Shown here: positions 47,281 through 60,391 of the stretch, in pieces
Position numbering within the stretch: position 1 is the first letter of the stretch
Layout of the letters: each line of letters starts with the position of its first letter
NCBI GenBank assembly: GCA_032622095.1
Contig: CP136061.1
Coordinates: 167,963,107 to 168,027,106 of the forward strand
Length of the DNA: 64,000 nucleotides
DNA from: Siphonodentalium dalli
Taxonomy: Eukaryota > Mollusca > Scaphopoda > Gadilida > Siphonodentaliidae
Direction: 5' to 3'
The notes under the pieces: model-generated
Database searches by the model: none
What the model was told of the DNA's origin: nothing
Seen by the model: only the letters and a program-made list of their open reading frames with translations
Program-made: the position numbers and the translations under genes

Positions 47281-49753
47281 AGAGGTGTGACTGTCCCAAT
47301 GGGACTACGGATACCCCCCTGTTTTTAAAATACTAAGATGTTTCACATGTCAGTAAACATTTAGTTAAAATAATAAAATAACAGTTCCCATTGCAGGTGT
47401 ACAACCATAACCCTAATCTTAAACCTATTGACCGAAAAATGTAAGAATAAAAGCTTGAACAAAATTATGTATGTTGCGAAAAACTTTCTAAGTCGAAAAA
47501 TGGGAATAACTCCACACAAAAAATGTCGGACAGACGTCATAATCAGAGGTGCACAGGTTCCCATGGTACTAAACATCAGTGCCAACATTAAAAAACATTG
47601 ACCGAAAAATGTAGGAATAAAAGCTCGGACAAAATTATGCATGTTGCAAAAAAAAATTCTAAGTCGAAAAAGGGGGATAACTCCACCAAAAAATGTCGGA
47701 CAGACATCATAATCGCAGGTGCACAAGTTCCCATGGTACTAAATATCTATGCCACGTTTTAAAAAAATTGACCGAAAAATGTAGGAATAAAAGCTCAGAC
47801 AAAAGTATACATGTTGCGAAAAATTTCTAAGTCGAAAAAGGGGGGATAACTCCACCAAAAATAGTCCGACAGACGTCGTAATCGCAGGTGCACAGGTTCC
47901 CATGGTGGTTGATGTCTGTGCCAAGTTTCACGGAAATTGATCAAAAAACGACTGAGAAAAACTCCGGACAAATTTGTGTCCACGGACGGACGGACGGACA
48001 ATCTGACTCCAGTATACCCCCCCTAACTTCGTTGCGGGGGGTATAACTAGAGGTGTGACTGTCCCAATGGGACTACGGATACCCCCCTGTTTTTAAAATA
48101 CTAAGATGTTTCACATGTCAGTAAACATTTAGTTAAAATAATAAAATAACAGTTCCCATTGTAGGTGTACAACCATAACCCTAATCTTAAACCTATTGAC
48201 CGAAAAATGTAGGAATAAAAGCTTGGACAAAATTATGTATGTTGCGAAAAAAATTCTAAGTTGTAAAAGGGGAATAACTCCACCAAAAAATGTCGGACAG
48301 ACGTCATAATCGCAGGTGCACAGGTTCCCATGGTACTAAATATCAGTGCCAAGATTAAAAAACATTGACCGAAAAATGTAGGAATAAAAGCTTGGACAAA
48401 ATTATGTATGTTGCGAAAAAAATTCTAAGTCGAAAAAGGGGAATAACTCCACACAAAAAATGTCGGACAGACGTCATAATCAGAGGTGCACAGGTTCCCA
48501 TGGTACTAAACATCAGTGCCAACATTAAAAAACATTGACCGAAAAATGTAGGAATAAAAGCTCGGACAAAATTATGCATGTTGCAAAAAAAAATTCTAAG
48601 TCGAAAAAGGGGGATAACTCCACCAAAAAATGTCGGACAGACATCATAATCGCAGGTGCACAAGTTCCCATGGTACTAAATATCTGTGCCACGTTTTAAA
48701 AAAATTGACCGAAAAATGTAGGAATAAAAGCTCAGACAAAAGTATACATGTTGCGAAAAATTTCTAAGTCGAAAAAGGGGGGATAACTCCACCAAAAATA
48801 GTCCGACAGACGTCGTAATCGCAGGTGCACAGGTTCCCATGGTGGTTGATGTCTGTGCCAAGTTTCACGGAAATTGATCAAAAAACGACTGAGAAAAACT
48901 CCGGACATATTTGTGTCCACGGACGGACGGACGGACAATCTGACTCCAGTATACCCCCCCTAACTTCGTTGCGGGGGCTATAACTAGAGGTGTGACTGTC
49001 CTAATGGGACTACGGATACCCCCCTGTTTTTAAAATACTAAGATGTTTCACATGTCAGTAAACATTTAGTTAAAATAATAAAATAACAGTTCCCATTGTA
49101 GGTGTACAACCATAACCCTAATCTTAAACCTATTGACCGAAAAATGTAGGAATAAAAGCTTGGACAAAATTATGTATGTTGCGAAAAAAATTCTAAGTTG
49201 TAAAAGGGGAATAACTCCACCAAAAAATGTCGGACAGACGTCATAATCGCAGGTGCACAGGTTCCCATGGTACTAAATATCAGTGCCAAGATTAAAAAAC
49301 ATTGACCGAAAAATGTAGGAATAAAAGCTCGGACAAAATTATGAATGTTGCAAAAAAAGTTTCTAAATAAAAAAAGGGGGATAACTCCACCAAAAAATGT
49401 CGGACAGACGTCATAATCGCAAGTGCACAAGTTCCCATGGTACTAAATATCTGTGCCACGTTTTAAAAAAATGTAGGAATAAAAGCTCGGACAAAAGTAT
49501 ACATGTTGTGAAAATTTTCTAAGTCGAAAAAGGGGGGATAACTCCACTAAAAAAAAGTCCAACAGACGTCATAATCGCAGGTGCACAGGTTCCCATGGTG
49601 GTTGATGTCTGTGCCAAGTTTCACGGAAATTGATCAAAAAACAACTGAGAAAAACTCCGGACAAATTTGTGTCCACGGACGGACGGACGACGCCGACGGA
49701 CGGACAAGCTGACTCAAGTATACCCCCCCCTAACTTCGTTGCGGGGGGGTATA
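47281..49753 (+). repeat. Three complete cassettes in tandem (768, 937 and 768 bp)
   Basis: Each copy begins AGAGGTGTGACTGTCC (47281, 48049, 48986). Inside are core units of 169-170 bp starting at GACCGAAAAATGTA: 47430, 47600, 47770; 48198, 48367, 48537, 48707; 49135, 49304 and a truncated one, each series ending with a variant unit (GATCAAAAAACG). Then comes a (GGAC)n tract and a hairpin cap, TATACCCCCCC...GCGGGGGGTATA (48013-48045, 48951-48982, 49719-49753). Copy 2 has one extra core unit. So repeats exist at three levels: microsatellite, 170-bp core, whole cassette. Minus-strand ORFs up to 121 codons reflect the repeat, not genes. Confidence 0.95.
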
Positions 49754-49954
49754 ATTATTGGAATTTATGGGTCAAAAGAGAAGGGTTAATATAACATCTA
49801 AACTATAGAGCCTGTCACCACTATCATCGTGTAAGCAGTTCTATTTATGTTTTTGCAAATTGCCATGTGAGATATACAAATAATAGTTATTTAATAATGG
49901 CATTGTTAAAAGGGGTTAAAACATCTATCTTGGCCCTGTTTGACCACTTTTGTA

Positions 49955-50950
<996 letters not shown>

Positions 50951-51336
50951 GTACTTCAAAAGGTGGGCACATTTCGGGTGCCCAGTGGACTCCCCTGGGC
51001 CACGGAAAGGAGGGAAAGTGCCCCCTTCATGCCCCCTTCTCCGGCACCCCTGATGGTAGATATATAAACTGGAATTGTTCCAAGGGCTTTGGTGGCTGAT
51101 TATTAGAATAATTTGATCAAATGAAGGATTTGCATATTCAAAACAGGACATGACATCTAATACTAAATAAACCACTTCTGAATTAATGATATGTGTTACT
51201 GGGAAGAGTTCATAATTTTGAAAACTAATCAATCAATCAATAAGATGATGAATATTTGAGTTATTGAATCGGAAACATACAAGTGTCTATGTGATGGATG
51301 GAAAGTGTTAATAATAAGGTGTTTTATAGTGTTTAA
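50951..51336. other. GC-rich repeat motif and spacer
   Basis: AAGTGCCCCCTTCATGCCCC and TTCTCCGGC at about 51,020 repeat the motif at 11,011 and 12,640. No gene. Confidence 0.5.
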
Positions 51337-51841
51337 AGGCACAGGCGGCGTTCATTGCAGAAATATTTATATTTGTTCAAATCAACAGAAGGAACACCAA
51401 AATATATACAGTTCCGCTCATATGCCAAACATAATAAGCGCATAAACAGTGTATTGTCGTCAAAATGTACGATGGTGTATGTAAAGAAGAGCCTGCTCGT
51501 GTTACAGAAATTGTGCTTCTGTTTACACAACACAGCGCAATTATATTGGTTAATCACACAAAAATGATATAAACGCTCTTTATTATTTCTATACCAGGAA
51601 AACATTAACAAATAACACTCTTTATGTTTACCATATCTGGATCTAAACAAAAGCCAGGTAACGTAACGTTTTTTGCTTTTGTTTACATAACAAAGGGGGA
51701 AAATTTACAATAACACACTGTTTATGCCATATTTCTGATTGGCATACAAGGTCTGTCTATATCTTACTATTCTGTTCATGGCGGTTTTTGACGGAGGTGA
51801 ATATTTTAACAGCATACCCACTGCCAACACCGCCCGTATCT
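51337..51841. mobile_element. TTAA MITE, copy 1
   Basis: Flanked by TTAA (51333-51336 and 51842-51845). Ends AGGCACAGGCGGCGTT and, inverted, AGATACGGGCGGTGTT agree at 12 or 13 of 16 positions. About 85-90 percent identical to 59042-59564 throughout. No intact ORF of transposase type, so it would need a piggyBac- or Kolobok-like enzyme in trans. Confidence 0.8.
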
Positions 51842-52249
51842 TTAATGATGAACCTGTTTAAAAGTAGAATGGTTAATTTAACATGTTCTGCCCTGTTGAA
51901 TCAATAGTCATGTTTGAGACATGTAGATTATTCACATTTGTTAGTAGACAATATTTTTAATTAGTGCTAGCATATAGTCTATGTAATGGTTGGCCTTGAT
52001 AAACCTAGGTGAGATATGACAATGATCAGATTGAAAATAACTGAGTACTTACACCAGATAACAAAGGTCTATGAAATTTTTGGGAAGGGTTAATTATTCA
52101 ACCAATCATTACCAACAAGAACATTGCTAGGGCATGGCAAAATATGCCCTTTAGCCATTTTGAATTGTACTACCAAAAATAAAATAACATTTTGAGCTTA
52201 CATTTGAAGAATATCTGATATACTCCTAATTTCAATGCCAAATTGCGGT

Positions 52250-53124
52250 CAAATTCAAAGTCGAAAAAGGGCCTTAACTCATGTAAAAATAATTGGACGG
52301 AACCCATATTTGAACTTGGCCTGTATCGTTAGCTGGGACATACACATATCAACTTTGGTTCAGATCAAATAATCCAAACTGGAGTTATCGGTAGGAAACC
52401 AAAAATGTTAACAGATGGTCAAATTCTAAGTCGAAAAGGACTGCAACTCATGTAAAAATAATTGGACGGAACCCATAATCGAACTTGGCCTGTATCTTTA
52501 GCTGGGAAATACACATACCAACTTTGGTTCAGCTCAAAAAATCCAAACTGGAGATGTCGGTCGGAAACCAAAAATGTTAACAGATGGTCAAATTCTAAGT
52601 AAAAAAAGGGCTGTAACTCATTTAAAAATAATTGGACGGAATCCATATTCGACCTTGGCCTGTATCTTCAGCTGGGAAATACAGATAGCAACTTTGGTTC
52701 AGATAAAATAATCCAAAATGAAGTTATCGATCGAAAAACCAAAAATGATGACTGATGGACGGATGGCCATAACTATTAATACAATTTTTTTTCAAAAGGT
52801 CGTATAAAAACTAGACAGGTGAGGGGAGTGTCATCATAAACCTGCACATAAAATATGAACATGATCAGATAAAAAAAACTTGAGTTATAGCATCCGATAA
52901 AACATGTCTATTGGTGGATGGAAAGTTTTAATTATTCCCAAACCCGATCAACACCAAAAACTATACAGGTGAGCAGTGATTGCGAATAAAATATTAAATC
53001 AATTCGATAAAAAATACTTGAGTTATCAGTCAGATAGAAAGTGTCTACAGAGTGACAGACGAATGACGGATGGTTGATCCTGATGTCAGCATTATGTGTA
53101 CCATACATGTTATGGGTACACATA
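52250..53124 (+). repeat. Cassette: 170-bp core units, two GGAC-like tracts, hairpin cap
   Basis: AATTGGACGGA recurs at 52291, 52460 and 52630 (spacing 169-170). A short GATGGACGGATGG tract lies at about 52,753, then a second pair of units (CTTGAGTTAT near 52,879 and 53,020) ends in GACAGACGAATGACGGATGG. The cap TATGTGTACC (53093) pairs with GGGTACACATA (to 53124). It may be two cassettes fused. Confidence 0.75.
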
Positions 53125-53182
53125 AAAATCTTTTCAGATTTCAAATCTTGCTATTTTCCATGCCCAACAAGAGCTAGTTCAA

Positions 53183-53786
53183 GTTTCCGTAAACGTAAAC
53201 CAGTTATTGAAATCAGTTGGGATAATGCTGTTTCATGTTGAAGTCCCATGCAGATATCTTTCTATATCGGGGTTTAGCGTTGTTAACCAGCTCATATAAA
53301 ACCCCCAAACAACTGTAATAAAATATAACAATTATGACAGAAAACCGTTTTTTTTCCCATAAAAATTATTATATTTGTTCTGAACTCCACAAGAGTTGCC
53401 AACTGAAAGTAGTAATGTATTAATGCAAAAATATTTTTTTTATCACACTGTTTACATAAATACAAACTCATTTGACCTCACAAATTGACATTGTGAATTA
53501 AATGTAAATACACAGAGGTTAGTGGTAATTATATTACATATAATATTCTATGTGCAATTTAAAAGGAAAGTTAGATTATCATATATCATTATGACCACAA
53601 TGTCACCCGTTTCGATGTATATAGCATCAAGTAATGATTTGTAGGCCAATGTCAATTAAAACTGACAAAAATTACCGCCACTGGATCTGGGTGTAAAATA
53701 TTATATAGAAAGATATATACACAGGTTTTCGACGTAAAACAGCATTATCCCAACTGATTTAATTAGCTGGTTTTTCTACGGAAATC
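53183..53786. mobile_element. Inverted-repeat element with about 90-bp arms
   Basis: Left arm GTTTCCGTAAACGTAAACCA, then AATCAGTTGGGATAATGCTG and ATATCTTTCTATAT. The right arm (53697-53786) mirrors these, reverse complement including AATCAGTTGGGATAATGCTG exactly. The centre is AT-rich without a gene. Confidence 0.8.
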
Positions 53787-55427
53787 GCCCCCATACCTAC
53801 ACAACAAATTAATTATTCCTTTTGTGATACGACTGAATGTTTGGGGCGAAATTTCAACTGAATAGTCTGAAATACTGCAGGGAATGTCATAGATAGTCTC
53901 AGGTGAGAAAACATTTTGTGGTGTATTTCGCATTTGGCGCACTCAATTTGTTTGCATGGAGTACTCAGGTAACTTGCATTGCATAAATATTTGGCCAAAA
54001 TTAATGTGTTTTCAGCAGTGTCCGTGTCTTTCATCTCAATTGAAAAGGAATTCACAATTTCTGTGTTGAACATTGGAACAACATGACTATGATCACCCAT
54101 TATAAACCGTTTCCATTAAAATTATTTACCTAAATGATATAGTTACTATACTTTCATCTTATTCGCCCACTTGGGTTGGGAGCTGAATAAACTCACAGGC
54201 TTTAAAGGTACTCAATCTGATCAGACGGTCCCCATAATCATTAAGTGCCAACAAAAACAATATTTCTTCCTCCGACTGGAATGAAATATTTGTTTACCCC
54301 CGAAGCCAAAGAAATAGTAATTTGGGAGTGTTAATTTGGATTATCATCTCAAATGTTTTTAATTTGATTCCGAAATACCAAAGACAAATGGCGACTGAGA
54401 TGAATGCGGAGGGTGGACAATTAGATTTGTTTTATTATTGAATACACTTAGTTTTATTATTTTTTATTTTATTTATTTGTTTTATTATTGAGTACATAAA
54501 AATAGTTTGTTTCTCAGGGATTGCCACTTCACCAAAATGTTTTCGCCTCGAACATATTTATGACCTTCCATAAATAAATAAATATATAAATACCACCCAT
54601 CCCCCCGATTCATTGGAAGCAAGACTGAACCTAAAAAGTTCTCACAAACAATGTGCAAATCTATCCAGTTAGACGGCCAATACATTCGTGGTATTCGCTG
54701 GGCTGAAGGCAGATAATTTGGGCAAAGTTTCTGTCGCAAAATGGATGGCGGTGTTTTTTAGTTGTGATATGTAAATATTTTATGATATGGACACAATATC
54801 GGTCGATGACCATAACACAGTCCAACAAAATAGAAAATTAATTCATGTCAGAGGAACCAAATCCTGAAAAACGTGAGGGCATAAAAAACTGGCCGATTTC
54901 AAATTCTCTGGACTCAATCATTCTCTATCTCATGTTTTGAAAATCTTCAAACGTGGTGCCAAGTGTTTGGACTACAACTGCTGCCCAAGAGAAACACCAA
55001 TGTCCTATTTGTATGAAAATAAATCATAATTTGACAAATGATTGTTTTTTATTTATACTAATCCATGTAAATTCTATCTATGAGAGGTCACCGTCAAGTG
55101 ACCAATTTTGAATGGGGATTTCCTTGCAAATATCCTGATCAAATGAGGCAGCTAAGGCAGGTATCGGTATATCATTGTAAGTCATGAACTTGACTGGTGG
55201 TTTGTTTAGGTAAATGATTAAATCTTGCTATAAATTTGTTTTTTAGAATTGTTCTCTGGAGTTGAAACAATTTATCTACTTCTGAAAAATCTCAACAAAT
55301 AGGTAAATCTACAAACATGCCAACAAAGCATCACATATGTATTAAATAGTACACTATTGATTGTTTTCAATATTATATCAGTGACACCCAGAACCACTGG
55401 CACTTGCCAATTTAACTTTGTTGATAC
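53787..55427. other. Intergenic, no gene seen
   Basis: Contains a fragment related to the repeat at 1-395 (54,195-54,330), and a T/A low-complexity stretch at 54,430-54,490. The minus-strand ORF 53813-54100 has no recognised domain. Confidence 0.4.
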
Positions 55428-56315
55428 GCATGGAATAGCGCTGGGTGGTTTTTAAACATAAAAATCCCGCGGTATTAAATCTTAAAACCATACCACAGTA
55501 TACGGTATTACCGATTATTTCAACTAATCTCTTAAAACCCCCGCTGAGTAGTGATCGTTTGGTACACAAGTCAACTGTTTTTTGGAGGAAATCGAATAGC
55601 TTACAATAAATGAGGAAACACACACATCCAAATCTCCGTTTAAAAAAATTATGGATTAACAAACAGTGGCAATGTATCATTTGTTTGCATGCATTCATGA
55701 CAAGGTATGCCGATCTCAAATACAGGTAATAATTGTGAGTTATGGAAGCATCATTCAGTGGATACATCCAAGAGCTTTGAAATAAAGCCAGCTAACTCGC
55801 ACGGGTGTGAATATGTATGTTTTTTATTAAATGCCAAGAAATAAAGTGTATTACTTTCAAGGTATTTAACTTGTAGACTGTTATTCACTTCCGGTTGAAT
55901 TATTATAAATGATACATATAAATCCACGTTTATGAACATGATCAATCATTCCCACTCGATAACATGCACCCAGGGAAATAATTAGCAATGATGCAATCAT
56001 AACTTGCAATATAATATTGGGCTGGATTTTGTCCCCGGTAGCAATGGAATGCATTTTTTGGCAAATGTCATCAAGAAAGAAGTGAAGAATGAACAGTTTC
56101 TTTCAACTGAAAGATAACTATGGTGAAGAGAAACCAAGTAGTTTCTTTGTATTCCAATAAAGGTAAACCACAATGTACCCGGTAACAGGCTGGTATGACC
56201 TGTAACCACGATAATACCGTCTTCCAAGGTTTACCTATTATGGAAAAAAATTACGGTAACGGTATTAAAAATCATACCGATTATAATCGGTATACCGCCC
56301 AGCACTAGCATGGAA
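55428..56315. mobile_element. Non-autonomous hAT-type element with 8-bp target duplication
   Basis: The element spans 55436-56307. It begins TAGCGCTGGGTGGT and ends ACCGCCCAGCACTA (reverse complement TAGTGCTGGGCGGT), 12 of 14 matching. GCATGGAA is present immediately outside both ends (55428-55435 and 56308-56315), the 8-bp target duplication expected of hAT transposition. Subterminal ACGGTATTA-like and CGGTAT motifs are also mirrored. No transposase: the 129-codon minus ORF inside has no hAT dimerisation or zinc-finger signature. Confidence 0.9.
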
Positions 56316-56932
56316 ATCCACATTCAATATTCACTCGACACCCTCCTTTAAAGTTAAATACTATGTAGTACATGTAGGGCAGGGTAAACAAAGGTTTCTA
56401 AACCTGAACTGAGGACTAAAACCTTGATTAATCAGGGTACCATGCAGGTGGGTAATAGAACCAGATACTAGGAACTGCACATATACAAGACTTGTGCTCC
56501 GATCCCCTGTGCACCCACAACATTATCCATATATTCTGTGTTATGTTAAATATTCCATGTATATGTGGGTCACAATAAATATGTTCAAACAAGACTTGAA
56601 TAAATATTTTATATATAAATACCTGCCTCCTCCCAAAATATATTTTCAAATAAATAATACATGTATATACAAATAACTGCCTCCCTCGTCATTTTGAATA
56701 AACCATTCCATGAGAAACGACCTATTAATTTTATATGGCCTTATTAAGTAACTTCCTTTGGTCGTAGCATATATCAAATACCATGCATAACATCATCTGC
56801 ACCATATACGTTTGCATTCATAGCTTCGTTCAAACGATGAATCATTAGAAAATGGGTTACCGGTGTACTCCATTGGAGCATCGTATGCACAGAGTTAGAA
56901 AATGAAAGTGTCAATGACACTGTAGCTCAACT
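56308..56932. other. Intergenic, no gene seen
   Basis: No ORF with a recognised domain. CTGCCTCC(T/C) phrases occur at 56,623 and 56,676 within locally repeated AATA(C)ATGTATATAC-like text. Confidence 0.4.
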
Positions 56933-58382
56933 TGGAAAGGGAATAATTTAATGTATTACACTCAATGGAGCGATTAGGAATGCAGAAAGTTGAAATGTCT
57001 AAGTAATACTAGATTATCAACATGAAGAGATATATAATTATATAACAGTAAAATCCAAGATGGTTGCTGGCGGCTATGTTTTCCAATAAAATTCAAAAAC
57101 ATTTGATAGCTTCCATCTAGTAAGATCAATATCAAGATTAATATGAAGTCTGGAGATGATCGGATGAGGGAAGTGGACTGTATAGGGTGTGCCAAAGGAT
57201 TTAGAGTAAAATCCAAGATGGCTGACAGTGGACACGTTTTAAGGCCAAATGACCCTAAAATGACTCGTTTCCTATCCATGTCCCAATGTCAACAGCCATG
57301 ACAAATTTCATAATGATCTGACCAAAGGTACGACCTGTAGCCTGTGTGAAATGATTTAGTCATGCAAAGAGTAAAATCCAAGATGGCTGCCAGTGGCCAT
57401 GTTTTCTGGCCGAACGACCCCAAAATTACTCGTTCCCATCTACATGTCAATATTAACATCCATGACAAATTTCATGATGATCAGATGAAAATTACCACCT
57501 GTAGCCCGAGCTAATGGATTGAATTTTGAAATCCAAGATGGCTGCTGGCGGCCATGTTTTTCGGCCAAATGACCCCAAAATGACTCGTTCCCATCTACAT
57601 GTCATTGTTAACATCCATGACAAATTTGATGATGATCCGACCAAAGCTACGACCTGTAGCCCGTGCCAAAGGATTTAGTCATGCAAAGAGTAAAATCCAA
57701 GATGGTTGCCGGTGGCCATGTTTTTTGGCCGAATGACCCCAAAATGACTCGTTCCCATTTACATTCCAATTTCAACAGCCATGACAAAGTTCATGATGAT
57801 AAGACTAAAGATACGACCTGTAGCCCGTGCTAAAGGATTTAGTCATACAAAGAGTAAAATCCAAGATGGCTGCTGGCGGCCATGTTTTTTAGCCAAATGA
57901 CTCGTTCCTATCTACATGTCATTGTTAACATCCATGACAAATTTTGTGATAATCCGACCAAAGGCACGACCTGTAGCCCGTGCCAAATGATTTAGTCATG
58001 CAAAGAGTAAAATCCAAGATGGCTGCTGGTGGCCATGTTTTTTGGCCGAGTGACCCCAAAATTACTTGTTCCCATCTACATGTCAATATTAACATCCATG
58101 ACAAATTTCATGATGATCAGATGAACAGTACAACCTGTAGCCCGTGCTAATGGATTGAATTTTGAAATCCAAGATGGACGCTGGCAGCCATGTTTTTTTT
58201 CCGAATGACCCAAAATGAATCATTCCGGTCTAAATGTTGATGTCAACAGCTATGACAAATTTCATAATGATCGGACCAAAGGTACGACCTGTAGCCTGTA
58301 TTGTTGACGAATCACGCACACATGGACGACGGACGACAAAGCCATGGCAATAGCTCAAACTTTACAAAGTAAAGTTGAGCTA
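56933..58382 (+). repeat. Cassette with eight core units of 153-166 bp
   Basis: AAATCCAAGATGG starts at 57051, 57208, 57374, 57529, 57693, 57857, 58010 and 58165. The 5' end carries TAGCTCAACTT (56933-56943) and the 3' end AAGTTGAGCTA (58372-58382), so the ends are inverted copies. After the core come ATGGACGACGGACGAC and a cap: TAGCTCAAACTTT (58351) pairing with AAAGTTGAGCTA. The hairpin and a CTAA terminus recall Helitron-type 3' ends (inference). Alternate units differ in a GAATTTTGAAATCC versus AAGAGTAAAATCC lead, implying a mixed expansion history. Confidence 0.9.
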
Positions 58383-59041
58383 AAAATGGGAAAAGTCGTG
58401 TGCGTCAATCTCAATACAATCTGAGAAAGCAGAATTGCACCACAAAACTGTATCGAGATATCCATGGTAACTCGAGGTACTGACCATGCAATCGGGACAA
58501 GGCTTTTCTGCATCTTTAGGCAGGGTCGTATTACAATTTTCAATGAATTGATGCCCCCTTATTTCTGCGCTCATCCCTGCAGAAACTGTGGAGTGCCACC
58601 TAATGTAACCTTCGGTACCTCACTCAGGTTCTCTCACCTCAAGGTTCAGATTTATTAGCTCTATTTATTTTGGAATGAAGAACTAGTTTTTTGAATAGGT
58701 ATTTATGATAATAAATCCATATTCCATATACTGACGTTCATTTGGGAATTTGGTCAAAACTAATATTTTGGCGTCTTTAAGTCGCCATCTTGGTGACCAT
58801 CTTTGAGCTTTTATCAAATGTTAAGCTGAAATTTATATAAGTCGATCAAGAAAATATAAGAAATATTGTGGCAAATCTTGTTTCAACTCCATAGAGGGTA
58901 AAGGTCATTATGTTGCGACAAGTTCGGCCATTTTGACCACATTTTGTTTTATCAAGATTTAGGGACGAGAAAATTAATTCTAAATTTGGGGCACTCTTTG
59001 TCAATTGTATGTAAACATTGTTTGCAATACAATATGTTTAA
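58383..59041. other. Intergenic, no gene seen
   Basis: Overlapping short ORFs on both strands at 58355-58658 without domains. Otherwise unremarkable AT-rich DNA. Confidence 0.4.
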
Positions 59042-59564
59042 AGGCACGGGCGGCGTTCGTTGCAGAAATATTCATATTTGTTCAAATCGCCATCAACAGA
59101 AGGAATATTAAAATATATATAGTTTTGTCCATATGCCAAATATAATCAGCACGTAAATAGTATATTGTCATCAAGGCGTACGATGGTGTACGTAAACAAG
59201 AGCCTGCTCGTGTTACAGAAGTTTTGCTTCTGTTTACATAACATAGCACAATTCTATTGGTTTATAATCACGCACAAATGATATAAACGCTCTTTATTAT
59301 TTCCATATCAGGAAAACATTAACAAATAAGGCTCTTTATGTTTACCATATCCGGATCTAAACAAAAGCCAGATTCCGTAATGTTTTTTGCTTTTGTTTAC
59401 ATAACAAAGGAAAATCATTTGATAATAAAATACTGTTTATGCCATATTTGTGATTGGTATAAGCACAAGGTATGTCTATATTTTACTATTATTTCTGTTT
59501 ATGGCAGTTTTTGACGGAGGTGATTATTTTAACAGCATACCCACCGCCAACGCCGCCCATATCT
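59042..59564. mobile_element. TTAA MITE, copy 2
   Basis: TTAA at 59038-59041 and 59565-59568. Ends AGGCACGGGCGGCGTT and inverted AGATATGGGCGGCGTT agree at 13 of 16 positions. Same family and orientation as 51337-51841. Part of the interior (AAACGCTCTTTATTATTTCC) resembles the coding-like repeat at 15783-16015. Confidence 0.85.
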
Positions 59565-59779
59565 TTAAACTAAAGATACATATATGCCTTACTTTTATTG
59601 TTTTATTTTTCTGTTTGATATTCGGACTCTGAGCACTGCTATTGCCTAATGGGCCCCTATTGCCCAAACAAGTTAAGAGGGGTGCATATGAACTTGAAGG
59701 AAAATTGTCATTTGTTTTCTCATAAATTTTTCCCAAAGACATGCATACAATGACATTACAATTTTTTTGGTTTTGAAGA

Positions 59780-59920
59780 TTAATGATTGATTCGATGTGT
59801 AGAAATTATTATGCCAATAAGCAATAGCCATCCTTTCTCATGAGCTTTGCTTGACAACTGTTCTTTTTTCTCTTTATCTGTAATATCAGCTATGCTGGTA
59901 CCAACGTTGGTTCTGGTCCG
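59780..59920 (-). CDS. Candidate terminal exon, unknown gene
   Basis: On the minus strand a tract ending CATTCTATATTGCAG precedes an open frame RTRTNVGTSIADITDKEKKE, QLSSKAHEKGWLLLIG, ending IISTHRINH and TAA at 59780. The composition (charged, then hydrophobic) looks protein-like and the acceptor is good. No upstream exon or AATAAA was found, so this is tentative. Confidence 0.25.
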   Translation of the reverse strand, partial: RTRTNVGTSIADITDKEKKEQLSSKAHEKGWLLLIGIIISTHRINH

Positions 59921-60262
59921 CTGCAATATAGAATGATTAAGAGTTATTAAGAGAACTTCATAAACAGCACAGAGAACAATATTCTCCATTCAAAATCGAC
60001 GAAGTGTTAAAAGTAAGGACTTTCATTTCTGAAGGCTAGAGAAAACATCGTTGTAATAGAGTCACCGATGTCATAGTAAAGCTGAATGTTAATACATCAA
60101 ACTACTGGCAAATAAGTGTTTTCCAACATTAAACACAAACAACTCGAGATTAAAGAAAGGCTCAAAATATTCTAAAATTTCTACTTATTTCCCACGTACA
60201 CTTGTATGTGGGATCAACATGTCATAGAGAAATGGACAAAGGAGGTGATAATATACATTTAC
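59921..60262. other. Intergenic, no gene seen
   Basis: No ORF or strong repeat noted. Confidence 0.4.
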
Positions 60263-60391
60263 TGCATGGTTTTGAGGTTGACATGAGGATTTATCAACCC
60301 GAGGAAGTTAATATTCACCGAGGCCACAGGCCGAGGTGAATATTAACTTCCAAGGGTTGATAAATCCTCATGTCAACCTCAAAACCATGCA
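60263..60391. repeat. Long palindrome with 57-bp arms
   Basis: TGCATGGTTTTGAGGTTGAC...GTTAATATTCACC (60263-60319) and its mirror (60335-60391) match at 55 of 57 positions. The 15-bp centre GAGGCCACAGGCCGA is itself partly palindromic. The similarity continues weakly outward (AATATAC / TATTATAT). Confidence 0.9.

Noticed and set aside
47361-49430. Minus-strand ORFs of 61-121 codons with repeated MCTCDYDVCPTFFGG-like text
   Set aside because: They follow the 170-bp core repeat exactly, have no domain, and shift with each indel.
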